Position numbers and translations under genes: made by a program. DNA of 64,000 nt from Flavobacterium sp. CFS9 (GTDB lineage Bacteria; Bacteroidota; Bacteroidia; Flavobacteriales; Flavobacteriaceae): positions 2,232,001-2,296,000 of the forward strand of contig NZ_AP031573.1 in NCBI RefSeq assembly GCF_041154745.1. Reading direction: 5' to 3'. Below, piece by piece: positions 43,860-54,445 of this stretch. The notes below the pieces were generated by a model. It ran no database searches and was not told the origin of the DNA. It saw only the letters and a list, made by a program, of their open reading frames with translations. Within the stretch, counting starts at the first letter, position 1, and each line of letters starts with the position of its first letter.

Positions 43860-43900
43860 TTTTTTAACCGCAAAGGTCGCAAAAGTTTTGTGCAAAGCAT
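43860..43900. repeat. Dispersed repeat, CGCAAAG/CGCTAAG family, copy G
   Basis: It begins TTTTTTAACCGCAAAGGTCGC and continues AAAAGTTTTGTGCAAAG. It is a decayed copy. Confidence 0.7.
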
Positions 43901-43924
43901 AGCATGATGGAGAAAAATTAAATA

Positions 43925-43987
43925 GCCACGAATTCACGAATTTTTGTTTTTAAAGATTATCAAAAAAACAATTCGTGAATTCGTGGC
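43925..43987. repeat. Dispersed inverted repeat, GCCACGAATTCACGAATT type
   Basis: GCCACGAATTCACGAATT (43925-43942) and its exact reverse complement (43970-43987) form an 18-bp perfect stem with a 27-base loop. It lies just after the GH13 stop (44013). Confidence 0.9.
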
Positions 43988-44012
43988 GGAAAAATTTAAA
44001 AGGACCTCGTTT

Positions 44013-45872
44013 TTATTGCAATTCTAAAACCAAAGCTGATTTTGGCTCCAAAGTAATTTCAGAAGTTAAATCGAATGTTTTTCCTGTAATTACATCTTTA
44101 CCGGTTTTAAAGGTTTTGATATTTTCCTTAAAGCGATTGGTTTTTACAACTTGTTCTTTTGCGTTATTATTAAAAACAACCATTACTGTTTTAGCATCTG
44201 TATATCTGAAATAAACATAGGTATTGTTCTCCGGAATATAGTGTGTCATTTTTCCGAAATGAACTGCTTCGTTTGATTTTCTCCAGTTGAATAGTTTAGA
44301 GGTAAAATCAAAATACTTTACCTGATCAGCAGTTCTGCCTTCCTTTGTGAAAGCATTGTTTTTATCACCAGCCCATCCACCTGGGAAATCCTGACGAATA
44401 TCGGCATCGCCTTTGCTTTTATCTCCGCCCATACCAATTTCGGAACCGTAATACAGTTGAGGGATTCCGCGTACGGTTGCCAATAAAGTCATTGTTAGTT
44501 TGTATTTTGCTAAATCATATTTAAAATTATTATTGACACGATCTGTGTCATGATTTTCGGCAAAAACTAAAATATTATTGGTATTTGGATACAAATAGTC
44601 CATTGCAAAATTGTTGTAGAATTTAATCAATCCGTTATCCCAGCTTGGTTCATTTTCGTTGAAAGCCGAACTAATTTGGCTTTGAAGTGTAAAATCCATA
44701 ACGCTTGGCAAATTTGAATTGTAATTCTCAATAGCACCAATTTTGCTGTCTTTTTGCCAATACGCTAAATTGGCCTGATTGTGCATCCAGATTTCCCCTA
44801 CGATATTAAAATTTGGATATTCATTGGTGATGGCTTTCGCCCAGTTGGCCATTGCTGTAGGATCAGAATAGTTGTAAGTATCCACTCTGAATCCGTCGAG
44901 ATTAGCAAATTCAATCCACCAGATTGCATTTTGAGTCAGATATCTGGATACTAAAGGATTTCTAAGATTTAAATCCGGCATTGAAGGTACGAACCAGCCG
45001 TCAATACAAACTTCCTGATCTAATTTTGAAGCGTGAATATCAGTGATTACTTCACGACGGTGGTGTGTCTGCGTAAAGTTTTCAAACTGATTGAACCATG
45101 TTTTGGTCGGAATATCTTTCATCATCCAATGCGTGATTCCCCAGTGATTAGTCACATAGTCCATAACCAGTTTCATGTTTTTTTTATGCATTTCTGCCGA
45201 CAGACGAGCGTAGTCCTCATTAGTTCCGTAACGCGGATCGATTTTGTATACGTCCGATTGTCCGTAAGTGTGATAGGAGTGCTGTTTGTCGTTGTCTTCA
45301 CATAGAGGAGTGCTCCAAATAGTGGTTGCACCAAGAGATGAAATATAATCCAGGTTTTTAATGATTCCTTCGATGTCTCCGCCGTGACGACCGCTTGGAT
45401 CCTGGCGGTTCCCTTTTTCAGTTAAAGCGGCATTGCTGTCGTTCTTCGGATTGCCGTTAGCAAAACGATCCGGCATGATGAGGTACATTACATCCGAGGC
45501 ATCATAGCTTTTTCGGTCTGCCGAATTGGCTCTTCTTTCTTTAAGTGTATATTTTTGAGTGAAAGCAACTTTGTTATTGTTTTTGAAAGAGAAAACCAAC
45601 TCTGAAGTTTTTACATCTTTTGTATCGATGGTAACAAAAAGATAGTTTGGGTTTTCAGTTTTTTCTACACTTTTAATCACCACATTGTTGGAAACCGAAG
45701 CTTCATATTGCGAAATGTTTTTTCCGTAGAACATGATTTGCAGTTCCGGATTTTTCATTCCGGCATACCAGAAAGGAGGTTCCGTTTTTTGAATTTGCGC
45801 TTTCGCGGAAGCGGAAAATAGTAGAACGAATAGAACTAATTTATAGATAAGTGATGTTTTTTTGTTTTTCAT
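44013..45872 (-). CDS. GH13 alpha-amylase family enzyme, SusA-like (neopullulanase/cyclomaltodextrinase type)
   Basis: 619 residues. Signal peptide to about residue 25 (SASAKAQ), an N-terminal E-set domain, then the GH13 barrel. The catalytic nucleophile is in GFRVDTYNYSD, the acid/base in VGEIWMHN and the third Asp in FAENHDTDR; MYLIMPDRFANGNPKNDS near 128 starts the barrel and matches the maltodextrinase group. It probably cuts maltooligosaccharides in the periplasm. It is not in the same transcript as the GH97 gene because a terminator and the 140-bp array separate them. Promoter not found. Confidence 0.92.
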   Translation of the reverse strand: MKNKKTSLIYKLVLFVLLFSASAKAQIQKTEPPFWYAGMKNPELQIMFYGKNISQYEASVSNNVVIKSVEKTENPNYLFVTIDTKDVKTSELVFSFKNNNKVAFTQKYTLKERRANSADRKSYDASDVMYLIMPDRFANGNPKNDSNAALTEKGNRQDPSGRHGGDIEGIIKNLDYISSLGATTIWSTPLCEDNDKQHSYHTYGQSDVYKIDPRYGTNEDYARLSAEMHKKNMKLVMDYVTNHWGITHWMMKDIPTKTWFNQFENFTQTHHRREVITDIHASKLDQEVCIDGWFVPSMPDLNLRNPLVSRYLTQNAIWWIEFANLDGFRVDTYNYSDPTAMANWAKAITNEYPNFNIVGEIWMHNQANLAYWQKDSKIGAIENYNSNLPSVMDFTLQSQISSAFNENEPSWDNGLIKFYNNFAMDYLYPNTNNILVFAENHDTDRVNNNFKYDLAKYKLTMTLLATVRGIPQLYYGSEIGMGGDKSKGDADIRQDFPGGWAGDKNNAFTKEGRTADQVKYFDFTSKLFNWRKSNEAVHFGKMTHYIPENNTYVYFRYTDAKTVMVVFNNNAKEQVVKTNRFKENIKTFKTGKDVITGKTFDLTSEITLEPKSALVLELQ

Positions 45873-45904
45873 AGTAATAAGGAATTATTCTCATTGTTAG
45901 TCTA

Positions 45905-46290
45905 GCGATTCTCGGTGTGACATTTCGAGTGATTTCCGGTGTCAGTTCGAGCGGAGTCGAGAACCTTTGCCACACATCTCGACTCCGCTCGATGTGACAG
46001 TTCGTTTGATGTGATAGTTCGAGTGATTTTCAGTATCAGTTCGAGCGATTCTCGGTGTGACATTTCGAGTGATTTCCGGTGTCAGTTCGAGCGGAGTCGA
46101 GAACCTTTGCCACACATCTCGACTCCGCTCGATGTGACAGTTCGTTTGATGTGATAGTTCGAGTGATTTTCAGTATCAGTTCGAGCGATTCTCGGTGTGA
46201 CATTTCGAGTGATTTCCGGTGTCAGTTCGAGCGGAGTCGAGAACCTTTGTCACACATCTCAACTCCGTTCGATGTGACAGTTCGTTCGAT
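45905..46290. repeat. 140-bp tandem repeat, about 2.75 copies
   Basis: The GTCAGTTCGAGCGGAGTCGA start occurs at 45941, 46081 and 46221, a period of exactly 140. Units are almost identical, with substitutions in the third. Each contains inverted GAGCGGAGTCGAGA and TCTCGACTCCGCTC, so each can fold as a hairpin. The array fills the gap between the GH13 gene (start 45872) and the GH97 terminator (46320). Small open frames inside are repeat-derived. Confidence 0.95.
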
Positions 46291-46319
46291 GTAACGAAAA
46301 GAGGTTAATTTTTTAAAAA

Positions 46320-46355
46320 AAAGACAAGTAATTCTGGGGGAAATCACTTGTCTTT
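46320..46355 (-). terminator. Terminator downstream of the GH97 gene
   Basis: AAAGACAAGT (46320-46329) and ACTTGTCTTT (46346-46355) form a 10-bp stem; on the minus strand it is followed by a T-run (plus-strand A8). It starts 6 bases after the GH97 stop. Confidence 0.85.
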
Positions 46356-46360
46356 AAAAA

Positions 46361-48487
<2,127 letters not shown>

Positions 48488-48501
48488 TTAAGTGTGTTGT
48501 A

Positions 48502-50805
48502 TTAATTGGTTTGAAACAATTTTTCTGCAGTTACCGGATTTCCATTAACTACAATCGTTAAATCCTGATCACCGTCTACGGTGAAAGTTGTTTCGTTATG
48601 ATTTACTGCTACTTTTAAAATTTGGTTTCTGAAATTAATTTTAAAAGAATAACCGTTCCATTCTTTTGGAATTTTTGGAGAAAAATGAAGCTGATCATTT
48701 TTCACACGCATTCCGCCAAAACCTTCCACAATACTCATCCATGTTCCGGCCATTGAGGTAATATGACAGCCTTCTTCAACTTCTTTGTTGTAATCATCAA
48801 GATCCAAACGAGAGGTTCTTAAATAGAAGGTATAAGCCATATCCATTTTGTCTAAAACAGCAGCCTGAATAGAGTGAACACAAGGTGACAGTGAGCTTTC
48901 ATGAACCGTAAAGGATTCGTAAAACTCAAAATTACGTTTTAATTTGTCTTTAGAAAAATGATCTTCGAAGAAGTAGAAACATTGCAAAACATCGGCTTGT
49001 TTGATATATGGCGAACGCAATACACGATCCCAGGACCACTTTTGATTGATAGGACGCTGAGAACGGTCTAAATCTTTTACAGGAACTAATTCTTTGTCTA
49101 AGAAACCGTCTTGCTGCAGGTAAATGCCTAACTCTTCTGAAGTTGGGAAATACATGTTGCCGGCAACTTTTTTCCATTCCTGAATTTCAGATGGAGAAAG
49201 TGTTACTTTTTCCATAATTCGCTGATGATCTGCAGGATATTCGGCAGCGATTTTGTTAATTTGTTCTTCGGCATAATCAATACACCATTTTGCAATATAA
49301 TTGGTATAGAAATTATTGTTGATATTGTTTTCGTATTCATTTGGACCTGTAACACCAAGAATTACGTACTGATTTTTGTCTTTGGAGAAAGAAGCTCTTT
49401 GGTGCCAGAAACGTGCAATTCCGATGAGTACTTCCAAACCTTTTTCAGGAATATAAGAGTAGTCTCCGGTAAAACGGTGGTAATTGTAAATCGCGAAAGC
49501 GATCGCTCCGTTTCGGTGGATTTCCTCGTGTGTGATTTCCCATTCGTTATGGCATTCTTCGCCATTCATGGTAACCATTGGGTACAAGGCAGCACCATTT
49601 TTAAAACCTAAATTGTCTTTGGCGTTTTCAATTGCTTTGTCCAGTTGGTTGAAACGGTAGGTCAGTAAATTGCGGGCAACCTGCTGATCTTTAGTAGCCA
49701 TGTAAAACGGAATGCAATACGCCTCAGTATCCCAATAGGTAGATCCGCCGTATTTTTCTCCGGTGAAACCTTTAGGTCCAATGTTTAAACGGCTGTCTTT
49801 TCCTAAGTATGTCTGATTCAACTGAAAAATATTAAAACGAATTCCCTGTTGTGCTTTTACATCTCCATTAATAGTAATGTCTGACATTTCCCAGATTTTA
49901 CTCCAGGCATCGATTTGATTTTGAAGCAAAGTATCATAACCCAGAGTAGCAGCAGTTTTAATGCATTTCTCGGCAGCAGTTAAAGTATTTTCATGATTTA
50001 AAGAAACCGTATATCCACCAATTTTTTGGATCGATGAGGTTTGTCCTTTTGCGATAATGGTACCGTAAGTAAACTGAATTTTATCGGCAGTTGAATCGAT
50101 TGTTGAAGGTGAAATGTTTACGTTTTCTCCGTTTGCAAAAATCGTGTTGTGCATAAAAGTGGTTACTTTAAAATGCGTTTTAAAAGTCTGCGCGGTTACA
50201 AAAGCTTCATTTGCTCCTTTTTTAACTTCAAGGGGCTCCCAGAATTTTTCATCCCAGTTAGCATCTTCATTGGTAACTCCTGCGTCGATATAAGGTTTGT
50301 AAACAATTTTGGCATCCTTGTTCAAAGGAGTTATTTCGTATTTAATGATTCCGGTTTCATCCAGATCTAAAGAAAGAAAACGACGAATGTTTACGGCAAT
50401 TTCGGTTCCGTTTTTTAAAGTAGCTTCAAAAGAACGATTGTACCAGCCTTCTTTCATATTCAATTCTCTGCGGAAATTTTTCACAGCAGTGCAATGGTTC
50501 AAATCCAGGTTTTCTTCATTGATCTGAATGTCAATTCCAATCCAGTTTGGAGCGTTTAATACTTTGGCGAAGTATTTAGGATATCCGTTTTTCCACCAGC
50601 CTACTTTTGTTTTGTCCGGATAGTAGATTCCCGCGATGTAGCTTCCCTGAAAAGTTTCACCCGAATAGGTCTCTTCAAAATTGGCACGTTGCCCCATAGC
50701 ACCGTTTCCGATGCTGAAAAGACTTTCTGATGATTTTACTCTCTCAGCGTCAAAGCCTTCTTCGATGATGGACCAATTGTCTGGTTTAATGTAATCTTGA
50801 TTCAT
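48502..50805 (-). CDS. GH65 maltose phosphorylase
   Basis: 767 residues with no signal peptide. The GH65 barrel spans about residues 310-690, with GVTGPNEYENN (about 485-495) holding the general-acid Glu, and AGTWMSIVEGFGGMR near the C-terminus. It splits maltose with phosphate to glucose and beta-glucose 1-phosphate. The neighbouring beta-phosphoglucomutase gene, 17 bases upstream, uses that product, so cytosolic maltose phosphorolysis is well supported. Related GH65 enzymes use trehalose or kojibiose; the maltose assignment rests on the locus. Confidence 0.9.
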   Translation of the reverse strand: MNQDYIKPDNWSIIEEGFDAERVKSSESLFSIGNGAMGQRANFEETYSGETFQGSYIAGIYYPDKTKVGWWKNGYPKYFAKVLNAPNWIGIDIQINEENLDLNHCTAVKNFRRELNMKEGWYNRSFEATLKNGTEIAVNIRRFLSLDLDETGIIKYEITPLNKDAKIVYKPYIDAGVTNEDANWDEKFWEPLEVKKGANEAFVTAQTFKTHFKVTTFMHNTIFANGENVNISPSTIDSTADKIQFTYGTIIAKGQTSSIQKIGGYTVSLNHENTLTAAEKCIKTAATLGYDTLLQNQIDAWSKIWEMSDITINGDVKAQQGIRFNIFQLNQTYLGKDSRLNIGPKGFTGEKYGGSTYWDTEAYCIPFYMATKDQQVARNLLTYRFNQLDKAIENAKDNLGFKNGAALYPMVTMNGEECHNEWEITHEEIHRNGAIAFAIYNYHRFTGDYSYIPEKGLEVLIGIARFWHQRASFSKDKNQYVILGVTGPNEYENNINNNFYTNYIAKWCIDYAEEQINKIAAEYPADHQRIMEKVTLSPSEIQEWKKVAGNMYFPTSEELGIYLQQDGFLDKELVPVKDLDRSQRPINQKWSWDRVLRSPYIKQADVLQCFYFFEDHFSKDKLKRNFEFYESFTVHESSLSPCVHSIQAAVLDKMDMAYTFYLRTSRLDLDDYNKEVEEGCHITSMAGTWMSIVEGFGGMRVKNDQLHFSPKIPKEWNGYSFKINFRNQILKVAVNHNETTFTVDGDQDLTIVVNGNPVTAEKLFQTN

Positions 50806-50822
50806 TTTTGTGATTGATTGAT

Positions 50823-51482
50823 TTATTTTGAGATTAATGATTCGATAAAATGGGTATCCATTGAGGTAAAATCCTCAAAGATATAGTGTGCTTCGTGCAG
50901 GATTGCTTTTGAACCGATTCCGATACTGGTCATTTTTCCAATATTGGCAGCCTGAACTCCGGCAACTGAATCTTCAAAAACAAAAGCATCTTCCGGACTA
51001 ATTTGCAGCAATTGAGCTGCTTTTAAGAAAACTTCCGGGTCTGGTTTGGCATTGGTTACATCATTTCCGTCTACGATAACATCGAAATACGAGAGTATTC
51101 CGGTTTTCTCCAGAATCGGGCGGGCATTTTTACTGGCAGAACCCAATGCAATTCCCTGATTTTGTTCTTTTAAGAATTGAAGAATGTTAAAAACTCCGGG
51201 AAGAATTTCGCTTTCATCCATGTCAACTAAATAAGACAAGTAGTCTTCGTTTTTTTGAATGAGCCATTTGTCTTTGTCTTCCTGAGAAGCGGAAACGTTT
51301 CCTAATTCGAGAATTATGTCTAACGAACGCACGCGGCTTACACCTTTAAGTAATTCGTTGTGTTCGTGTGTAAAATTTATATGTAAGGCCTTCGCAATCT
51401 TCTGCCAGGCTAAAAAGTGGTATTTAGCGGTATCAACGATCACTCCATCAAGATCGAAGATGAATGCTTTTTTATTATTCAT
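50823..51482 (-). CDS. pgmB: Beta-phosphoglucomutase
   Basis: 219 residues from the ATG at 51482. The HAD nucleophile motif FDLDGVIVD (about 9-17; Asp 10 and Asp 12) is followed by KGVSRVRSLDIILE (about 45-58) of the cap domain, GSASKNA (about 114-120) and FEDSVAGVQAA (about 165-175). It converts beta-glucose 1-phosphate to glucose 6-phosphate. The start overlaps the MFS stop by 8 bases, so it is translated with the transporter. Confidence 0.94.
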   Translation of the reverse strand: MNNKKAFIFDLDGVIVDTAKYHFLAWQKIAKALHINFTHEHNELLKGVSRVRSLDIILELGNVSASQEDKDKWLIQKNEDYLSYLVDMDESEILPGVFNILQFLKEQNQGIALGSASKNARPILEKTGILSYFDVIVDGNDVTNAKPDPEVFLKAAQLLQISPEDAFVFEDSVAGVQAANIGKMTSIGIGSKAILHEAHYIFEDFTSMDTHFIESLISK

Positions 51483-52995
51483 GAATTTCAATTTTAGTTC
51501 TGCTATTTACTCTAAGGGTAAGTAATCCGGCAAATATCATAGACACACCTCCAATAATTAAGGCGTAGATAGGTTCGTTGTGAAAGAATTGTTTGATGAC
51601 AAATCCTAAGATTGTGGCAGCTACAATTTGTGGTATGACTACGAAGAAGTTGAAAACGCCCATGTAGTATCCCATTTTTGCTGCCGGTAAAGCCCCAGAT
51701 AGCATGGCATAAGGCATAGATAATATACTTGCCCACGCGATACCTACTCCCAGCATTGGAAGAATCAGCATTTGTTTATCACCAATAAAATAAATAGAGA
51801 TTAAACCAACACCTCCGGCACATAAGGCCAATAAATGTGTTGCTCTGACACCTACTTTTTTTGCAATGACGGGCAATAAAAAAGCAACTGCTGCGGCTAC
51901 TCCGTTGTAAACGGTGAATAAAACTGAAACCCAGTCGGCAGCATCATTGTAAATTTTAGAAGTAGTGTCTGTAGTACCAAAAATATGTTGTGTAACGGCT
52001 TGCGTCGTATAAATCCACATTGAGAACAAAGCAAACCAGGAGAAGAACTGTACCCAGGCCAGTTTTTTCATCGTGACAGGCATGTTCAAAAGATCGGTCA
52101 TAATGATCGTAAAACCATTGTGAACCTTTGAAGTTCTCAATTGTGAAGCAATCATGAATAAAATACCCATGAAAACCAACCCGATGAACAGAATGTAAAG
52201 TTCTTTAGCCAGACTGTTTTCGAAAATTAAAAAGGAAATTAGAGCTCCAACTATCGTCAATAGTAATCCCAAAAAGAATTGTCTTTTGATGTTGCTTTCA
52301 GATTCGGTTTCCGGATTTAAGATAAGATCTTCCTTGTCTTTTTTGCTTTGAAGTTCAAAAGCATGAAGTTCCTCAGGCGTGTATTCTGTTGTTTTAAAAA
52401 CAGTCCACAAAACAGAAAGGAGGAAAACAATTCCGCCAATATAAAAGGACCATTTAACAGAATCGGGTATAATTCCTTCCGGAGCTGTATTGCTTACGTC
52501 AAAAACGTTAGTAAAAAGATAGGGTAAAACCGAACCAACAACTGCTCCGGTTCCAATAAAGAAACTTTGCATGGCAAATCCTAAAGTACGCTGCTTTTCG
52601 GGTAGATTGTCTCCAACAAAAGCGCGGAAAGGCTCCATTGAAACATTTATCGATGCGTCCATAATCCATAAAGTACCGGCAGCTATCCATAAAGTTGGAG
52701 AGTTGGGCATGATGAATAAGGCTACAGAAGACAAGATGGCTCCAATTAGAAAATAGGGGCGGCGTCTGCCTAAACGAGTCCAGGTTCTATCGCTAAAATA
52801 ACCAATTACAGGTTGGATAATTAATCCTGAAACCGGAGCCGCAATCCATAAAATTGGAATTTCGTCAATTTTGGCACCCAGAGTTTCAAAAATTCTTGAA
52901 GTATTTGCATTTTGCAGTGCAAAACCAAACTGTATTCCCAAGAAACCGAAACTCATGTTCCAAATTTCCCAGAAACTTAATTTACGCTTTTCCAT
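51475..52995 (-). CDS. MFS sugar transporter, GPH/SLC45-like
   Basis: 506 residues with 12 hydrophobic segments. YFSDRTWTRLGRRRPYFLIGA (about 67-86), written here in part, is the conserved cytosolic loop of SLC45/GPH-type disaccharide carriers. It is probably the inner membrane maltose or maltodextrin importer: first gene of the MFS-pgmB-GH65-GH97 operon, divergent from no other gene but followed upstream by the lacI-type gene. Substrate is inferred from the locus. Confidence 0.88.
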   Translation of the reverse strand: MEKRKLSFWEIWNMSFGFLGIQFGFALQNANTSRIFETLGAKIDEIPILWIAAPVSGLIIQPVIGYFSDRTWTRLGRRRPYFLIGAILSSVALFIMPNSPTLWIAAGTLWIMDASINVSMEPFRAFVGDNLPEKQRTLGFAMQSFFIGTGAVVGSVLPYLFTNVFDVSNTAPEGIIPDSVKWSFYIGGIVFLLSVLWTVFKTTEYTPEELHAFELQSKKDKEDLILNPETESESNIKRQFFLGLLLTIVGALISFLIFENSLAKELYILFIGLVFMGILFMIASQLRTSKVHNGFTIIMTDLLNMPVTMKKLAWVQFFSWFALFSMWIYTTQAVTQHIFGTTDTTSKIYNDAADWVSVLFTVYNGVAAAVAFLLPVIAKKVGVRATHLLALCAGGVGLISIYFIGDKQMLILPMLGVGIAWASILSMPYAMLSGALPAAKMGYYMGVFNFFVVIPQIVAATILGFVIKQFFHNEPIYALIIGGVSMIFAGLLTLRVNSRTKIEIHE

Positions 52996-53021
52996 TATCG
53001 TAATTAAAGAATTAATTAGAC

Positions 53022-53040
53022 GATAAGCGCTTTGCTTATC
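53022..53040. promoter_or_regulatory. Inverted repeat upstream of the maltose-uptake operon
   Basis: GATAAGC (53022-53028), a 5-base spacer and GCTTATC (53034-53040) lie 27-45 bases before the transporter start. The dyad could be a regulator site; a good -7 box is not visible (AAGTTTTG at 53040-53047 on the minus strand has one mismatch). Confidence 0.45.
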
Positions 53041-53176
53041 AAAACTTACTTATTATTTTCGAAGTAAAAGTAAAAGCTTTGAGCAGGCGTAAAAGTATTA
53101 ATTATTTTTTTAAATACGCTAATAAAAAAGTCATAAATATTGTTTGTGACTTTATAAAATATTGATTTTTAGATTT

Positions 53177-54208
53177 TTAGTCAGTAGATTCTCTTTTTAT
53201 AAGATGGGTTTCAATGACCTCTGTGGTGTAATTTTCGTTCTCTTCTTCGTCATCCTCATGTTCGGCTTCGAGTCTTTCGATTAGCATTTTGGCAGCTTTA
53301 TTTCCCATTTTTTCGCCACTCTGACTTACGGTCGTGATGCTTGGAGTAGAGTATTTAGAGATAATTCCGTCAGTAAAGGCGATTACAGCAATATCTTCGG
53401 GAACTTTGAGGCCCATTTTACTTGCGGTTTTGATAATCGTTACCGCAAAAAGCTCATTTACCGCAAAAACAGCATCAAATGCACGGTCATGCAATAGCTG
53501 ACTGATGGTGATTTCGCAAGTGTCTACATCTTCAATTTTTATGATTAAATCTTCATTAAAAGGCAATCCATTATCGAGAAGGGCTTTTTCGTAACCGTCG
53601 GTTCTGAGTTTTCCCACACTTACATAATCTACAGTCGTTACCAGAGCGATTTTTTTGCGGCCGTTGTCAATCAGACTCTGAACGGCTTCATAAGCTGCGG
53701 CTTTATCGTCAATAATCACTTTATCGCATAAAATATCATTAGTCACTCGGTCAAACATAACCACCGGCATTCCCTGATTGATAACCTCAGTAATGTGGTG
53801 AAAATCACCTTTGTATTGTGTTTCTTTAGAGAGCGACATGATAAAACCATCGATACTTCCGTTGGCTAACATCTCCATATTCAGGACTTCTTTATCGAAA
53901 GAATCATCAGACAAACAGATCACAACGCTATAGCCATTTTCATTGGCTACCTGTTCAATTCCGTTGATCACGGTAGAGAAAAAATGATGCACAATTTCCG
54001 GAATGATAATGCCAATACTTTTGGTTTTTCGATTTTTTAAACTAAGGGCAATATTGTTGGGCTTGTAGTTGTAAAACTTTGCAAATGCCTGCACTTTTGC
54101 GCGCGTTTCTTCTCCTATTTCCTGGCTGTCTCTCAATGATTTTGAGACTGTTGAGATAGAGACGTCAAGTTCCTTTGCAATCTGCTTTAGGGTTATTTTA
54201 CGTTTCAT
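53177..54208 (-). CDS. LacI family transcriptional regulator
   Basis: 343 residues. The N-terminal HTH ITLKQIAKELDVSISTVSKSLRD (about 4-26) and hinge GYNYKPNNIALSLK are followed by the periplasmic-binding-like effector domain from about 62. The family binds CG-centred palindromes and releases them on sugar binding. Located between the two halves of the starch locus, it is the likely local regulator, in place of the SusR type used by Bacteroides. Confidence 0.92.
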   Translation of the reverse strand: MKRKITLKQIAKELDVSISTVSKSLRDSQEIGEETRAKVQAFAKFYNYKPNNIALSLKNRKTKSIGIIIPEIVHHFFSTVINGIEQVANENGYSVVICLSDDSFDKEVLNMEMLANGSIDGFIMSLSKETQYKGDFHHITEVINQGMPVVMFDRVTNDILCDKVIIDDKAAAYEAVQSLIDNGRKKIALVTTVDYVSVGKLRTDGYEKALLDNGLPFNEDLIIKIEDVDTCEITISQLLHDRAFDAVFAVNELFAVTIIKTASKMGLKVPEDIAVIAFTDGIISKYSTPSITTVSQSGEKMGNKAAKMLIERLEAEHEDDEEENENYTTEVIETHLIKRESTD

Positions 54209-54343
54209 AATTGTTATTTGAAAAAAATCTAATTGTTAATAAAGGTATCTTATATTTCTATAATCGACAATTTTTGACTTAAAAGATTACAAAAAAAAGA
54301 AAGTTTTCAACACTACCACGTTTTCGTAAACCAATAAAAAAGC

Positions 54344-54355
54344 CAACCGGTTGGG
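54344..54355. promoter_or_regulatory. CG-centred palindrome, predicted LacI-type operator
   Basis: CCAACCGGTTGG is a perfect 12-bp palindrome with a central CG, as typical of LacI-family operators. It overlaps the -33 TTG (54352-54354) of the susC promoter, so binding would be expected to block transcription. Confidence 0.65.
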
Positions 54356-54380
54356 CATGTTAATTAATTCCTAATTTTGA
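54352..54380 (+). promoter_or_regulatory. Promoter of the susC operon
   Basis: TTG at 54352-54354, an 18-base spacer and TAATTTTG at 54373-54380, leaving a leader of about 60 bases before the susC ATG at 54446. Confidence 0.75.
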
Positions 54381-54445
54381 AATTCGAAGTAAAATTAAAA
54401 ACTTAACTAACAATCAAAAACTCAAACTAAATTTAAACAAAAAGT

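Noticed and set aside
43851-43937. 29-residue N-terminal extension of the glycerophosphodiesterase
   Set aside because: It translates the repeat at 43860-43900 and adjoining inverted repeat; the ATG at 43850 gives the standard start.
45905-46290. Possible CRISPR array
   Set aside because: The repeat period is 140 bases with no variable spacers between units, and no cas genes are nearby.
45939-46294. Two overlapping 71-residue frames on + strand
   Set aside because: They are translations of the 140-bp tandem units; the two peptides are almost identical for that reason.
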